Of a stretch of 64,000 bases of DNA, positions 1 to 12,205 are shown in pieces. The DNA is from Neogale vison. Its lineage: Eukaryota > Chordata > Mammalia > Carnivora > Mustelidae. The position numbers were made by a program, and so were the translations under genes. The stretch lies in NCBI RefSeq assembly GCF_020171115.1, contig NC_058091.1, positions 256,276,001 through 256,340,000 of the forward strand. Direction: 5' to 3'. Below the pieces are notes generated by a model that worked only from the letters and a program-made list of their open reading frames with translations, did no database searches and had not been told where the DNA came from. Positions within the stretch are counted from its first letter, which is position 1. Each line of letters opens with the position of its first letter.

Positions 1-162
1 AATTTAGCTGTAATCGCAGCGTGTTTTCCTTCGCTATAATTAGTAAAATGTGGTTGTTTTCTGTGTTCCTGGAAGATGTCTGAACTGGAGCCAGCTCCCC
101 GTAGCTTTTCTGACAAGCTCTCCCAAACAGGCCCACCAGCAACACTGTGGGTTTACCAACAC

Positions 163-190
163 TTTTTTTTCTTTTTTTTTTTTTTTTTTT
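163..190. repeat. Poly-T tract
   Basis: A run of T broken by a single C at 171. It could be the A-tail of a decayed antisense retroelement, but no recognisable element body follows it. Confidence 0.85.
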
Positions 191-1274
191 ACCCCTTAAC
201 CTGAGTCCTCCTGATTCTGGAGTTGGGAGTCTCTTCTTCCTGGCCCCTGAGGACAAGCCCTTGGACTCAGCACAGCACTGGACATGTATAGGTCCCCAAT
301 AAATGCGGGTGTGTGATTGAACCCTCAACCCAGCCACACAAGAAAAAGGCGGGGAGGGAAGGTATTTCTTTTTTTAGGAACTCCACCAGATCCTCAAAGA
401 AGCGCGTATGTGTACGTGTGGGTGTGTGCAGCTCTGCACACATGGGTGTGTCTGTGATAACTGGCACAGCCAGCTGTGCGGGGCTCCACCTGCCTGCGAC
501 TCCAGGTCTACCTATGTCCACCTGACAATGCCGCCCTCGTGTTTAACTAGGAGCACTCTCTGGGCTTGGGGTCCCCCTGGAGGGTACCAGAACTGACCAC
601 AGACGCCCCGACCACCGCGTGGAGGGTTGGAACAAGGCGAAGGATGCGAAGCATCCCAGAATCCATACCTTCTGTCCTCTCTACCTTGGAGCCTCATTAG
701 GTACAACTTTTTATCCCGGCCTTCGGGCATTCTGCAGCAGCTTCTCAGGCCCTACCGTGAGACCGCACGTATCCCTCTTGGTGGCTCTCCTCCGGGTCTC
801 CCTACCGCATCTCACTCCCCCACTTGTCCTTAGCTCAATGCACATTTGTCACATAATCACATGGGGTACACTTTGGGATTCTGTGTGTGCATCTGTCCGC
901 CTGACGGATCAAGAGTCTTCCCCAATGGGAGATTCTTCTGGGAGACTTTGTGTCATTATTTGATCAGTCATTAAGAAAAATGAAGCTGTAATAGCCCCCA
1001 CCTCACAGGCCTCTCATGCCCACAGCAGCGGAAGTGCTATAGCGTTGGGAGCACAGACCCCACACCCCTGTGTGATCTCACGCAGGCTCCTTCGCCTCTC
1101 GGAAAGCATTTGGAACGCAATTTATGGATAAATGCTCCATATACGTAAAAGATGATATTGATAAGTGTGTGGGCTTGACTTTTTCAATTAACCACCTCTC
1201 CACTTGTGCCCTAAAGTTCTGTCACTGGCCGAAGTCCCCGGCTAGCTGGGCCAGACTCTGGAAGGGAGGAATGC

Positions 1275-1390
1275 TGAGCTCCGGTTGGCTGAATGAGCCC
1301 GCACGCCAAGTGTTCCCATTGGCTGAAACACTAAGTGCCCTGGCCCATTCTCCAGCGAGTACTTTTGGAGTGTGATGTCACACCGCGGAT
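1275..1390. promoter_or_regulatory. Candidate regulatory patch with repeated TTGGCTGAA and a CRE-like site
   Basis: The 9-mer TTGGCTGAA occurs at 1285-1293 and again at 1319-1327. The second copy overlaps ATTGG, an inverted CCAAT box, and both copies contain the NF-I half-site TTGGC. TGATGTCA at 1373-1380 differs by one base from a CRE, and a CCGCGG follows. No repeat family explains the patch. Function is inferred from motifs only. Confidence 0.3.
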
Positions 1391-2045
1391 TTGTCCTTTG
1401 ACCTGGGTTATCATTCTTTTTATCTATTCTCAGGAAATCTCACCAATGTCCAGCTCTACGACTTTCTGCAGATAATTTCCTCCAGAACACATTTCCTCCT
1501 ACAAAATGCGTAAACGTTGTGGTATTTACCCCAGGGTATTTGCATGACTTGAAGTGGGAACTTGCTCGTGTGCGAGGATGTGGAGCTCCACGCTCACACA
1601 TTAGGCAGGAGGGTGTTCCTGGGTCCTGGCGTCAGGCCCTGGCTCGCATGAGGAGCCTCCAGTTCTCTTTGCAAAAGGGCACTTCCCTCTGCCAAGCCCT
1701 CCTCTGGCCGGGCACACAGATTCATTTTCGAACCATGAACATAATGGGGAATTTTTTCCATACCCTGTACGTGCCATGGCTCAGACCTGGAAGTGGTCGT
1801 GCTTTTTTCATTCATTAATTTACCGATTCACTCACTCGCAATGCTTTAAATGCTGAGCTGAGCTCTCGGCAGATACTTCAAAGAGATAGAACTTCAAGGT
1901 AAAGATATGAGAGAACATACAATGGACAATGAACTTTGCAGAAGAAACAGAGAACTCCAAAAGGCCACTGAAATGTGAAAATAAATTCTTCATCTCACCA
2001 GTAATCATAAAACTTTGTACTTAAACAAGATGAATTTTTTGGTTT

Positions 2046-2210
2046 CTCTTTTTGATAAAATTTTTTTAAATTTTTTATTTATTTTTAAATTTATTTTCTG
2101 TATTCCAGAATTCATTGTTTTACGTACCACACGCAGTGCTCCATGCAATACATGCCCTCCATAATACCCACCACCATGCTCACCCAACCTCCCACCCTCT
2201 TTTTGATAAA
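2046..2210 (-). mobile_element. 5'-truncated L1 insertion (3' end only) with TSD
   Basis: The insert at about 2060-2196 reads, on the minus strand, like the terminal 3' end of carnivore L1: a GGTGGGTATTATGGAGGGCA-type segment, then GCATGGAGCACTG, then an A/T-rich tail. It is flanked by the exact 14-bp duplication CTCTTTTTGATAAA at 2046-2059 and 2197-2210, so this is a complete, severely truncated retrotransposition event. Confidence 0.85.
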
Positions 2211-2644
2211 GAATTTTAAAAGTAGTACTGAAAGTGTAAGAAAATAGGTCCTCTCATATAGTGTTAGTGGGAGTGCAAATTGAATCAACATTTTTGGAAG
2301 ATAATTGAGCAAGTCCACTTCTAGAATTCACCTCAAAGTAAAACTTGGGCAAACACACATAGGCAAAACAAATCTTGGAATTTGTAAGAAATTTAAAATA
2401 ACACAAAAGACCATCAAGAGGGTTCTAACTAAATAAATTATGGCACAATATTCACTCATTGAAGAAAAGGAGGGGATGTTAATGAAAGACGCTTAAAACA
2501 AAATCATGCAAAAAGCAAGCTGTAGAAAAATCTACAGTCCGTATAACCTTAATAAATATGTATATAATATAGATAGATATTTTGTAAAACATTCCAAAAG
2601 CATATGTGCTGCTCTTGATAGATATTCATTTGACGCAATGGTTT

Positions 2645-4268
2645 TTTACTTAATAAACTTTATTTATTAGAGCAATCTTACATTCATAGCAAAATTGAGC
2701 AGACAGTACCAAGAGTTTCTCATCCATCCCCACCCTTCTTGCAACCTCCCCCACTATGAACATTCCTACAAGAATGGTTCACTTGTTACAATGATTCGTT
2801 AACACGTATTTATTATCCAAGTCCATAGTTTACATTAAGGCTCCCTCTTGGCCTTGTCCATTCTATGGTTTTTGACAGGTGCATAGTGACATGTATCTGC
2901 CATTATAATATCATACATGGTATTTTTATTGCCCTAAAAATTCTCCGTGTTCCATCTCTTGATCCCTTCACTTCCCTAATTCCTGAACAATCATTAATCT
3001 TTGACTGACTCCATTGTTTTGGCTTTTCCAGAATGTCATATAGTTGGAATCATACGGTATTTTCAGATTGACTTCCTTCACTTAGTAATACACAAGATTC
3101 CTACATGTCTTTTCATGGCTTGAAAGCTCATTTCTTTTTAGTGCTGAATTATATGCCATTGTATGGATGTACCACCATTTTAGTAATCCTTTTGCATACT
3201 GAAGGATATCTTGGTCTCCTTTAAATTTTGGCAATTATGAATAAAGCTTCTAAAAAATCCATGTGCCGGTTTTTGTGTGAACATAGGTTTCTAACTCATT
3301 TGGGTAAATATCAAGGAGCACAGTTGCTGGATCATATGGTAAGAGTGTATAAAGCTTTACAAAAAACTGACAAACTGCGTTCTATAGTGGCGGTACCATT
3401 TTGCATTCTCACCAGCAGTGAAGGAGAGTTCCTGTTGCTTCACATCCTCACCAATGTTTGTTATTGTCAGTATTTTGGATGTGGCCATTCTCATAGGCCT
3501 GTGATACTGTCTCATTGTCATTTTAATCTGCAATTCCCTAATGATGTATGGTGTTGAGTATCTTTTCATATGCTTAATTGTCATCTGTATATCTTCTCTA
3601 GTGAGACATTTTTTCAGCAGGTCTTTTGACTATTTTTTAATTGGCTTATTCATTTTCCTTTCGTTGAGTTTTCAGTGTTCTTTCCATATTTTGGATAACA
3701 GTCCTTCATCAGATGTGTATGTTGCAAATATTTTCTCCTAGTCTGTGGCTTATCTTCTTATTCTCTTGACATTGTCTTTCACATACCAGAAGTTTTAATT
3801 TTAATGAAATGAAGCTGGATTGTACCTTTGGTGTTACATCTAAAAAGTCATCATCATACCCAAGGTCATCTAGGTTTTCTCCTATGCTACCTTCAAGTAA
3901 TTTTATAGTTTTGCATTTTACATTTAGCTCTATGATCCATTGTGAGTTGATTTTTGTGAAGGGTATAAGAACTGTGCTTAGATTCTTGGGTTTTTTTCCT
4001 TTGCATGTGGATGTCCAGTTGTTCTAGCAAAATTTGTTGAAAAGACTATCTTTGCTTCATTGCATTGCCTTTGCTCCTTTGTCAAAGATCAGTTGACTGT
4101 ATTCATGTGGGTCTATTTCTGGGTTATCTGTTCTGTTCCATTGGTCTATTTGTCTGTTCTTTCAACAATATCACACTGTCTTGGTAACTATAGATTTATG
4201 GTAAGTCTTGAAGTTGGGTAGTGTCCACCCTTCAACTCTGCTCTTCTTCAATACTGAGTTGGCTATTC
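2645..4268 (-). mobile_element. L1 fragment: 3' UTR plus 3' part of ORF2 (L1MA-like)
   Basis: Read on the plus strand this is the antisense of an old L1MA-type element. It passes through the 3' UTR (poor homologue of the segment starting near TTTATTTATTAGAGCA) and into the reverse-transcriptase ORF2 C-terminal region (for example GCTGGATCATATGGTAAGAG at about 3326 and CAAAGATCAGTTGACTGTAT at about 4083). The reading frame is broken throughout. The segment stops abruptly at about 4268, far short of full-length ORF2. It is in the same orientation as the next L1 segment. Confidence 0.85.
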
Positions 4269-6120
4269 CTATTACTATTTTAAACAAAGTATGACCTGAT
4301 CAATTAAGAATAAGAAAATAAAAGAATGTTTGCCATCACTTGTTTATTCTCCAACGTTCTCCCTTTCTTTATGTAGATCTGAGTTTCTGACCTATATCAT
4401 TTTTCTATCCTGTATCATTATCATCTTTCCCTCTGAAAAAGTTCTTTGGACATTTCTTGCAAGGCAGGTTTACTGGCAACCAATTTCCTCAATTATTGTT
4501 TGTCTGAGGAAATCATTATTTCCTCTTCATTTTTGAAAGATAATTTCACACAATGTACAATTCTGGGTTGGTCAGGTTTTTTCTCCCAACACTTTAAATA
4601 TTTCACTCCACTTGCTTACGTGGTTTCTGACAAGAAGTCTAATTAAATTCTGTCCTTTGTTCCTCCATAGGCAAGGTGTTTTGTTCTCTGTCTTCTTTCA
4701 GGACTTTTTCTTTATCTTCCCTTTTCTGCAGTTTGGGTATGATATGTTTAGCTATAGTTTTTGGCATTTACTCTGCTTCTCGTTCTCTGAGCTTCCTGGA
4801 TCTGTGGCTTGGTGTCTGACATTAATTTGAGAGAAATTCTCAGCCATTATTCCTTCAAATCTTGCTTCCATCTGATTCTTTCTTTTTCTTCTGGTATTCC
4901 TACTGTGATATGTTACAATTTTGTAATTGTCCCCCAGTTCTTGGATATTCTGTTCTCGGTCTGTTTCCCCTTTTTTGGCCTTTTTTTCTCTTGGCTTTTC
5001 AGTTTGGGAAGTTTCTGTTGTCATATCTTCCAGCTCAGAGATTCTTTCCTACTTTGTGTCCAGTTGACAAATGAGCTTCATTTCTCTTCTTGGTTTTGAT
5101 CTCTACCAACTTTTTTTCATGCTTTCTTAAAATTCCCATCTCTCTGCTCACCTTATCCATCTGTTCTTGCATGCTGTCTGCTTTTTCCATTAAAGACCCT
5201 AGCATATTAATCATAGTTGTTTTTTTAATTCTAACATCCCTGCCATATCTGACTCTGTTCTGATGCTTGCTCAGTCTCTTCAAGCTGTCTTTTACCTTTT
5301 AGTGTGCCTTGTAATTTTTTGTTGAAAAGCAGACATGATGCACTAGGCAAACGAACTACAGTAAATAGGCCTTCGGTAACATGGTGGTGAGGTGTTGCAG
5401 GAAGGGAAGTATTCTATAGCCCTAGGATTAGGTCTACACGTCTGCCCCTGGACTCTGAGCTTCACCAGTCCCTTTCAGTTTTTCCTTCCTTAGATGGGAC
5501 AGGACGGCGGGAGGAGACTAGAGTTATGTATGTCCCTTTCCACATGTGGAAGGCCAGAAAAACCGGAATTGGATATTTCCCTTCCTCCAAGTCTGATAAA
5601 ATCCCAATAGCTTAGGCTTTGGTAAAAATAATTTCTCTGGAGGGCAGTTCTTGTTCAGAAAAAACGGAGTCTTCTAGCATATCTCAAAATGGTTCCTTTT
5701 CTCCTCCCCCTGCTGGAGGAATGAGTTTTTTCTGATACTCACTGTGAGGACCTGGCAGAGTTCCTGGGGCTGAAATTTATTAAAGTGTGGGGGCCTCTTG
5801 GTGACCGAGCCCCATGGTGTCTTTAAATCTCAGTGTCATCTACACTGAGTCTCTGGCAATTCAATTCCAGTTCAGGTTCTCCTATCCCAAGACTGGTGCC
5901 TGTGGAGACTTCTGCTCATGATTTTCTGTTCCAGGAAGTTGCGACCCCCTGTAGCAACCTGCCTGCCTCTCCAAATCTGGGAGCAGTCGTTTTCCCTATA
6001 ACCTCACGTCTCTGAAAGATCCACGAGAAGCTTTTTATTTTTTAGGCTTTTATTTGTTGTTAGAATGGAGTGAGGACTTCCAAACTCCTTACCTGCTGGA
6101 CCAGAAACTGAAAGTCCCTG
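4269..6120 (-). mobile_element. L1 fragment: ORF1 and upstream region (L1M or HAL1-like)
   Basis: Minus-strand translation gives decayed L1 ORF1p. A coiled-coil-like stretch (about 5035-5283, with ...EKADSMQEQMDKVSREMG...) is followed by an RRM-like segment (about 4752-5024, with EQNIQELGDNYK and INVRHQATDPGSSE). A C-terminal-domain remnant continues to about 4330, interrupted by stops. Upstream (5290-6120) lies degenerate 5' sequence whose limit I cannot fix. The segment abuts the ORF2 3' end with almost all of ORF2 missing. It is either one internally deleted L1 or a HAL1 element next to an unrelated L1. Confidence 0.7.
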
Positions 6121-6149
6121 TTGGGATGATTTTAAAGAGTGTTTTTGCT

Positions 6150-6535
6150 TTCCTTCAGTACTAGTCAAACAGAAACAAGAGGATGTATACAGAAAGAAAG
6201 AGATTTATTTTAAAGAATTGGCTCTCGTGATAATGGACACTGGCAAGTCCGAAATCTGTGGATGGCAGGCTGGAGACTCAGACAAGTGTCAGTGTTGCAG
6301 TTCAGGTCCAAAGGCCACCTGCTGCAGAATTCCCTCTTGCTCAGCAGAGCTCGCTCTCTTCAGGTCTATACAGGCTTCCAACTGATTGGACAAGTCCCGC
6401 TCATAGTATGGAAGGCACCAATTTCAATGCTAATCTCACTTCAAAACATCCTCAGATTAATATCCAGAATAATGTTTGACCACATATCTGGGCACTGTGG
6501 CCCAGCCAAACTGGCAATAAAATTAGCCATCACAC
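6150..6535 (+). mobile_element. ERV-L type LTR (MLT2-like), partial
   Basis: Recognisable MLT2-family blocks appear in order: an AACAGAAACAAGAGGATGTA region, GAGATTTATTTTAAAGAATTG, GCAGAATTCCCTCTTGCTC, CAACTGATTGGACAAG, then AATAATGTTTGACCACATAT and GGCCCAGCCAA. The 5' terminus is eroded and no internal retroviral genes adjoin it, so it is best read as a solo LTR relic. It carries no intact viral gene. Confidence 0.75.
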
Positions 6536-7734
6536 CATTTTTACAAGTTCACATTTACTCAGAATGTTTACAGTGTGTCTGTTTTGCTTATAATCAGAAA
6601 AAAAAAAAGAATATAACAAAACTAAATAAAAAGCAATAAAATGTGGTAAATAATATATTAAAATTCTAGGATGCATTTGTAATGTGTTGCTTCAGAATGT
6701 GATGTCTGGAAACTTGGTAAGAAATAATGCCCAAATCACATGTAAAGAAAACTCTATGTTAGACTCCCAGGAAGGACGATTCTCCGATGAAGAAGGACGA
6801 TGAACTTGATGACTTCCATTTTGGTTGCTCAGACACCTTTTGTTCTTTCTTCCATCCAAACTGTCCTCCAAGTCTATATACATGAGGTGCCATTTTTAAG
6901 GGAAAGTGTTCTATCTGAAGCTGGAAATTGTTTGTGGAACTCAGTCTGGACCAGGCAACAGGACAAAAGAAAGAGGAGGGTCATGTAAACAGGTTTGTGA
7001 CACGTGGGAAGTGGAGAGCAAGGGAAAACACTGAGGAGGGGGGATTGGGAGAGGGAAGGAAGGCCGAAAACACTGCTCAGTAAGTTGGAGCAGGTGGATG
7101 GCTGAAACAGACCTCGCAGAGCTGGTGTGGAAGAAAGGGTCCTAGCGGAGCCAGGGCCACAGTCAACGTGACAAAGGACATCCCTTCAAGTGACTCCCCG
7201 AAGTTCTCATTTCTCAAACATGGGTCTCACTGGCTCTTACCACCCCTCCACCCATTTTAAGAATTCCTGACTCCCCATTTCTTTCACAAGAAAGAACCCC
7301 CGAAGCCATGACAATGTGGCCCCCGGGTTTTCCCAGCTGTGTCTCCTGCTGCAGCTGCTCCTGGAATGCTCATCCATCCCCTCAGCCTGGAAGTCTTTGC
7401 AATGCCCTTAACACCCATAGGTGAGTCATCCCTCCCTGTAGGCTCAGACAGAAATTTCCACTACTGTGTACAATGACTTGTGTCACTGTGTCTGCCTCCT
7501 TCTCACACCATGACCCTGCGGTCAGGGACCATGTAGCATTTATTCCAACATCTCTGATGGGAGCCTGTGCCATAGGCATGTGTCACGTGGTTCAGAGTCG
7601 CTCAGCCACCCCTGTCTCCTCCACCTCTCCCCAACGCAGGCTACACCCAGTACCATGATCGCTGCATGTCACCACAGCCATAATTGGGAAGCCGAGGGGA
7701 GAGAGGACATACTCAATGAAACTAGCCCTAGCTC

Positions 7735-7940
7735 TCAGTTACTGTGGGCTTGCCATGTGCCAGCCATGTTTTGAAACGCTGCACATGAATGATCCCATGT
7801 CATCTTCCCTATGAACTTTACAAAGTCAGCAACACTGTGGACCACATTTACGGATGGTGAAATGGAGCCTGCGAATGTTGTCTTTGCCCCAAATCCCATA
7901 GGTGGGAATGGCGGGGCTAGGATTTGTACCCATACTGTTG
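7735..7940 (-). repeat. MIR SINE fragment
   Basis: The order is CATGTGCCAGCCATG, then a CCACATTTACGGATGGTGAAA core, then GGATTTGTACCC. This is the antisense MIR pattern, diverged by roughly a quarter of positions. Confidence 0.7.
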
Positions 7941-8284
7941 GACTTCACAGCCTATACTAAGCCTACACTTAAGTCTTAGCTCCACAAACTTGAAGAATAA
8001 CCAAAGAAGATCCAATTCCTGGTCGCAATTTTATCAAGTGATCCTAGAGTTCATCTGGAGGGATAATTGTGACCAAAGCCACAAAATATTTGAGAGAAAA
8101 AGAATGATAGGGGTAGGGATGGTCTTCCTCTACCAGATATTAAAATGCATCATGTCATAAAGTCACAATACTTAAATGGCGGGATTGAGTCTAACCTCCT
8201 CGGCAAGCATTTGTGAGAACGGCAGTGTCTGACAAAGAGCCTGCTTTGCCCCAACAGCATCCTGCAAGAGGAGTAGGGTTGGGG

Positions 8285-8375
8285 TTCCATGACTGTCAAC
8301 ATTGCATTGCCCCTTTACAGATGTGGAAACCAAGTCCCAGAAAGTAGGGTGAGTCATGCATGACAATCAGGTCCT
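8285..8375 (-). repeat. Short MIR core fragment
   Basis: CCCTTTACAGATGTGGAAAC followed by CAAGTCCCAGA matches the antisense MIR core. Confidence 0.55.
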
Positions 8376-9651
8376 CTGAGGGGGGATGTCTGAAGTCTCC
8401 GAGGGAGGGGAGCCTGGGTCAAGAGAACTTGAGAACAAAAGCAAGAACTGCTTTTCCTTCAGAGGGATGGAGGTGTGAGCAACAAGTCGGGAATGGAGAC
8501 AGTCCCCACGTCTCAACCCTTCGCACCCTCCACAATTAGCAAGCACCCCGGACCCACCTCTGCACTCTTGCTGGCTGAGACGAGGCAGCCGGAGAGCCTT
8601 CTCAAGGCAGAGCCGGGGACTGACTCATGAGATGAAAACACTTGCCATCTTAATCTGGGTCAAACCACCTTCCCTTGCAGACGATGACCCAGGGTGTGGA
8701 GTGGGGCTCTGTTCCACCACACTGTGTCTGGAGCCCTCCTGGCAGCTCCAGCAAATGCCATCTCATCATGTGTGACCCTAAGTCAGCAGGGGCGGCCCTT
8801 CCTCTTCCCCTCCAGACACTCCAGCCCTGCTGAGCCCGAGGCTGAGCTCCCCAGTGGACGCCTGTCTTCCGCCAGCGTTCTCTGTCTCCTCCAAAAGCCC
8901 ACTGCCGGCTGTTCGGGGTCACTTTGCCTGTCTGATCACCCCAACCGCCAGCCGCTGGTCCCTCTTCACCCCACTTTCACCCAAGCATGGATGCAGCCCC
9001 CTCTCCTCCACTCCCCAAAGCACCCCAAATATAAGGCTTTTGGCCACAACAGAGCAATATTCTTGCAAAGAAAAAAACTCAGTATAAAACTAGGCAGAGA
9101 AAATTGTCTGTCATTAGAGTGTGTTGGTCCTTTGTCCCAACAAAGGGAATCCCTTGTGTTTTTCTTGGGAGACTCTGCTCTTCCTCTCTTTTCCCCCAAA
9201 AAACCATTTCCTCCTACTTTGGGGCAGTCTCCCTTAGAAGGGACATCAGTGGTCCAGGCACTGTAATGGAGCCCTCCCTGTGCCTTTGCTTAAGCTGTCC
9301 CCTAAAAGCATCCCCGTGTCTGATTCACTCTTCTGCCTGTTCCCCTCTCCTAATCTCTTCTCATCCCCAGGATATTTTTCTCTTTGTGGGAGGACCCTCC
9401 TCGGCTGAGTTAGGGGCCCTGCCTCAAGGGTCCCACAGGCCCCTTGTAACATATCAGGTTGGAGTCGGTCTACAGGCCTATTGGACTGCTCAGATTTTTT
9501 TTTTTAATCTTTACATTTTCTGATTAATGTTCCCCACCCCGACCCCAGATTTCTAAAATAAGCTTTTAATTCATTTTCCAGGCTTTGGAAAATGGAAAAG
9601 TTCATACAGTATTCACATTTCTGATTGACTTTAAAAAAATTTAAGGCTCTA

Positions 9652-9797
9652 GGGGAGCCTAGATGGCACAGTCAGTGAAACATCCAACCCTGGGTTTCTG
9701 CTCAGGTCGCAATCTTGAGGTCGTGATATCTAACCCCAGGGCAGGCTCTGCGCTCAGGGCAGAGTTGGCATAAGTCTCTCTCTCTCACACACACATT
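9652..9797 (+). mobile_element. Old, diverged CAN-SINE
   Basis: The tRNA-Lys-like head (GGGAGCCTAGATGGCACAGT) is followed by CTGCTCAGGTCGCAATCTTG and CAGGCTCTGCGCTCAGGGCA, then TCTCTCTCTCACACACACA. It is heavily mutated and has lost its tail and recognisable TSD, so it is older than the other copies in the window. Confidence 0.8.
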
Positions 9798-10618
9798 ACT
9801 AGTTCCGGTGCCCCTGACCCTAGCCTGACCCACCAAATGCTCCCAGCTGCAGGGCTTTGTGGTCTATACTGCCGCTGAACTTAGACATCCCAGTGTAGCC
9901 GCAGCAGTTGGAAACTCCCAAAGATTCAGCTCTGGCAAAGGACCAGGATGGGTGAAAGGCAGGACCTGGGATCAGGCAGTTATTATGCCAAAGGAGAGCC
10001 TCACACAGCGCAGAGACTACATCCCACTCTGGCGCTCCTGTCCTGCACTAGCTGCCATGAGACCATGGGTTCAGCTCACGTGACCTGGCTACTCTACCAT
10101 CTTGCCCAGGAGCAGCTCTGGGGCTGCCCTCTCGGCAGAGGTGGGAGGAGGTGGGGTGCTTTGGGAGAAGGGCTGGATAGACATGATAGGGGCCCAAGTA
10201 GCACCCCCAGGCCACAGCCACCTCTTGACTGCCACTGCCTATGACAGCCCATGTGTCCAAATGTCTCCAGGAGGGCCTGAGGGGTGCCCTCCAGGAAAGA
10301 CATTCCACCATTCAGTCACTGAGGCCTGGACTGAGACAGGATTCTGAGTTTGTCTTGAAGTCAGTGCAACACAGAGAGCAAGCAACGAGCAGACAGGGGG
10401 CCAGGAGACCTGGGATCTTCTCCTGCTTTGCCCTGAACCAGATCTGTGCCCTTGGCCAAGTACCTGCTCCTCTCTGGGACACAGAAAGGGGATGCCTCCA
10501 ATCAAGGCTCTTCCAGCAGTGGCCAGGGATGTCTCAGGCTTCTGTGTCCCCACCTCCTCTGCTTCTGCCCACTTTTCCCTTTTAAATATTGGGAGTCCGG
10601 TTAAGGTTGATCTAAAAC

Positions 10619-10880
10619 AAGATAAGCAGCATAGTGTAAAATGAACATGCTCTGTAAAATGAACATTGCTCTGGAGGCAAACAGACTTGGGGGTTCAAAT
10701 GAGTAAGTTTGGGCAAGACTGCTGGTCTTGTCAAACCTCAGTCTCCCCATCTTTAAAATGGGAATCATGCTGGAACCTAGCCCCCCTGGGTAGTTTCAAG
10801 TGTTAGGTGAGCTCATGTATGCAGAATGCTTGATGTTGTGCCTGGCACATGGTGACTGCTTCATGGATGTTACCTACTAG
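10619..10880 (+). repeat. MIR SINE with internal tandem duplication
   Basis: It has the MIR head, then CCTCAGTCTCCCCATCTTTA and TGCCTGGCACATGGTGACTG in order. Near the head the segment TGTAAAATGAACAT plus GCTCT is present twice (about 10636-10675). Confidence 0.8.
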
Positions 10881-11049
10881 TGTCATTATTAAAAAATCCT
10901 GCCGAGTGTTTATTTTAAAGTTTGCAACTGTTCACTGAGGTCTCCGATCATCTCAGTCCTAGCTCCTGTCTCTGGCTTCCATCCCAGCCCTCATCCCCTA
11001 CCTCGGTGACAGACTCTGGGAGGTGCTGAGCCCTCAGCTGGGAGCCTGA

Positions 11050-11260
11050 GACTGATCTGGTTTGGACATGAATTCTGGTGCAGCCTTGTCTCTGACTGAG
11101 CTGAGTGACCTTGGGTAAGTAATTTCACTTCTCCCACCCTCGGTTTCTGATCTGTGAAGTGGGGATGATGCCGCTGTGTACTTCCTAGTGGTGCTGGGGG
11201 ATTGATGTAGCAGCTGACATAGATAAGTACTCAATAAATGGCTGTTATCATTAAATTCAG
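11050..11260 (+). repeat. MIR SINE, nearly full length
   Basis: GAGTGACCTTGGGTAAGTAA, CGGTTTCTGATCTGTGAAGT and AAGTACTCAATAAATGGCTG appear in consensus order. Confidence 0.85.
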
Positions 11261-11639
11261 TTGGGATAAGCATTTTGGTTTTGGTGTTTAATCATGTTTG
11301 GGGGAGCGATGGGCGCCCTCTAGTGGTGGAGCCCCACATGGAGGGGTGTCTCAGCTTTTATTTACCCAGCGGGGTAGGACGGTAGAGAAGGGAGAACAGT
11401 TGGGGCCTAGATCTTAGAGGTGGACCTTCTTGGGCCTGGCGATGAGTCTCCACGCAAGGCCACCGCAGGTGGGCCTGGGACCACTGATCTGTAAGCTGGT
11501 TCGGCAGGGAAGGCAGAATGGAGAGGTCCAAGTGAGAACCCCGGGGTGAACCCTGGGGTAAACCTCTGCGAAGAAAGAATGGTGCCCACCATGGAGCCAG
11601 GAGACAGGCATGAGAAGGTGCCAAAGCAGTTCTCCTTCC

Positions 11640-11800
11640 TTCTTCAGTGATAGATGCACCCTCATCACCATCCTCCCGCTCCATTCTACAGATGGAGAAA
11701 CTGAGGCCCACAGAGGGGAAGGCATCCCCATGAGGACATGTGGGGCATCCGAGGCAGCAGACCAGAACTTTGAGTCCAGTGCTCCCTGCCTTACAAGGTC
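11640..11800 (-). repeat. MIR SINE fragment
   Basis: CATTCTACAGATGGAGAAAC followed by TGAGGCCCACAGAGGGGAAG is the antisense MIR core, followed by the head region. Confidence 0.75.
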
Positions 11801-12165
11801 AGCTTGGCCAAGCTAGGCAACGGAGAGCAGAGGACATTTCATTGAATCACAGAGTGAAGTTTCGAAGGAGAAGAAAAAAAGAAGCAGCAGGCGGAGTTCC
11901 CAGGGCTGGAGTGCTGCCCAGCTGGTCCCAGGGCTCAGGGAGGGCGGGAATGACGCAGCCCGGGCCCGTGGCAGTCTCAGGAGCACCATTCGCCGGGAAT
12001 CCGCCTGTGGCGGCAGCCAGAGGAGCCATAGAGGCTCCAGGAAGGACGTCTGAGCCGGCAGCCCAGGCTGTCTGTGAGGGCTCTGTGTGTGTGACACGGT
12101 GTGAGCTCAGGAGGCCCTCACTGTTCAGCACCTCTCCATACCCCACTCACATACCCAACATGCAA

Positions 12166-12205
12166 ACGCGCGCGCGCACGCACACACACACACACACACA
12201 CACAG
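12166..12205. repeat. (CG)n/(CA)n alternating purine-pyrimidine tract
   Basis: About 39 bp of uninterrupted alternation, starting as CGCGCGCGC and passing into CACACA repeats. It is flanked by unique DNA. Confidence 0.95.

Larger units (their letters stand above)
1..2045. other. Intergenic DNA, no gene recognised
   Basis: Mixed-composition DNA with no open reading frame that resembles a protein family. It contains a poly-T run at 163-190 and a promoter-like patch at about 1275-1390 (listed separately). I see no splice-bounded coding block. In other mammals the region downstream of FGF18 is a long gene desert, which fits. Confidence 0.6.
6536..9651. other. Intergenic DNA with scattered MIR and L2-like fragments
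   Basis: An A-rich patch starts near 6599. The interval includes MIR fragments at 7735-7940 and 8285-8375. The longest open frame (8694-9266, plus) has no domain, no splice context and no recognisable similarity, so I do not call it a gene. Confidence 0.55.

Noticed and set aside
3228..3741. Plus-strand frames of 60-110 codons
   Set aside because: They are antisense translations of the L1 ORF2 and 3' UTR region.
4752..5283. Minus-strand Lys/Glu-rich frames that could be taken for a host coiled-coil gene
   Set aside because: They match the L1 ORF1p pattern with internal stops. They are part of a dead LINE.
8694..9266. 190-codon plus-strand frame in intergenic DNA
   Set aside because: No domain, signal peptide, splice context or recognisable relative.
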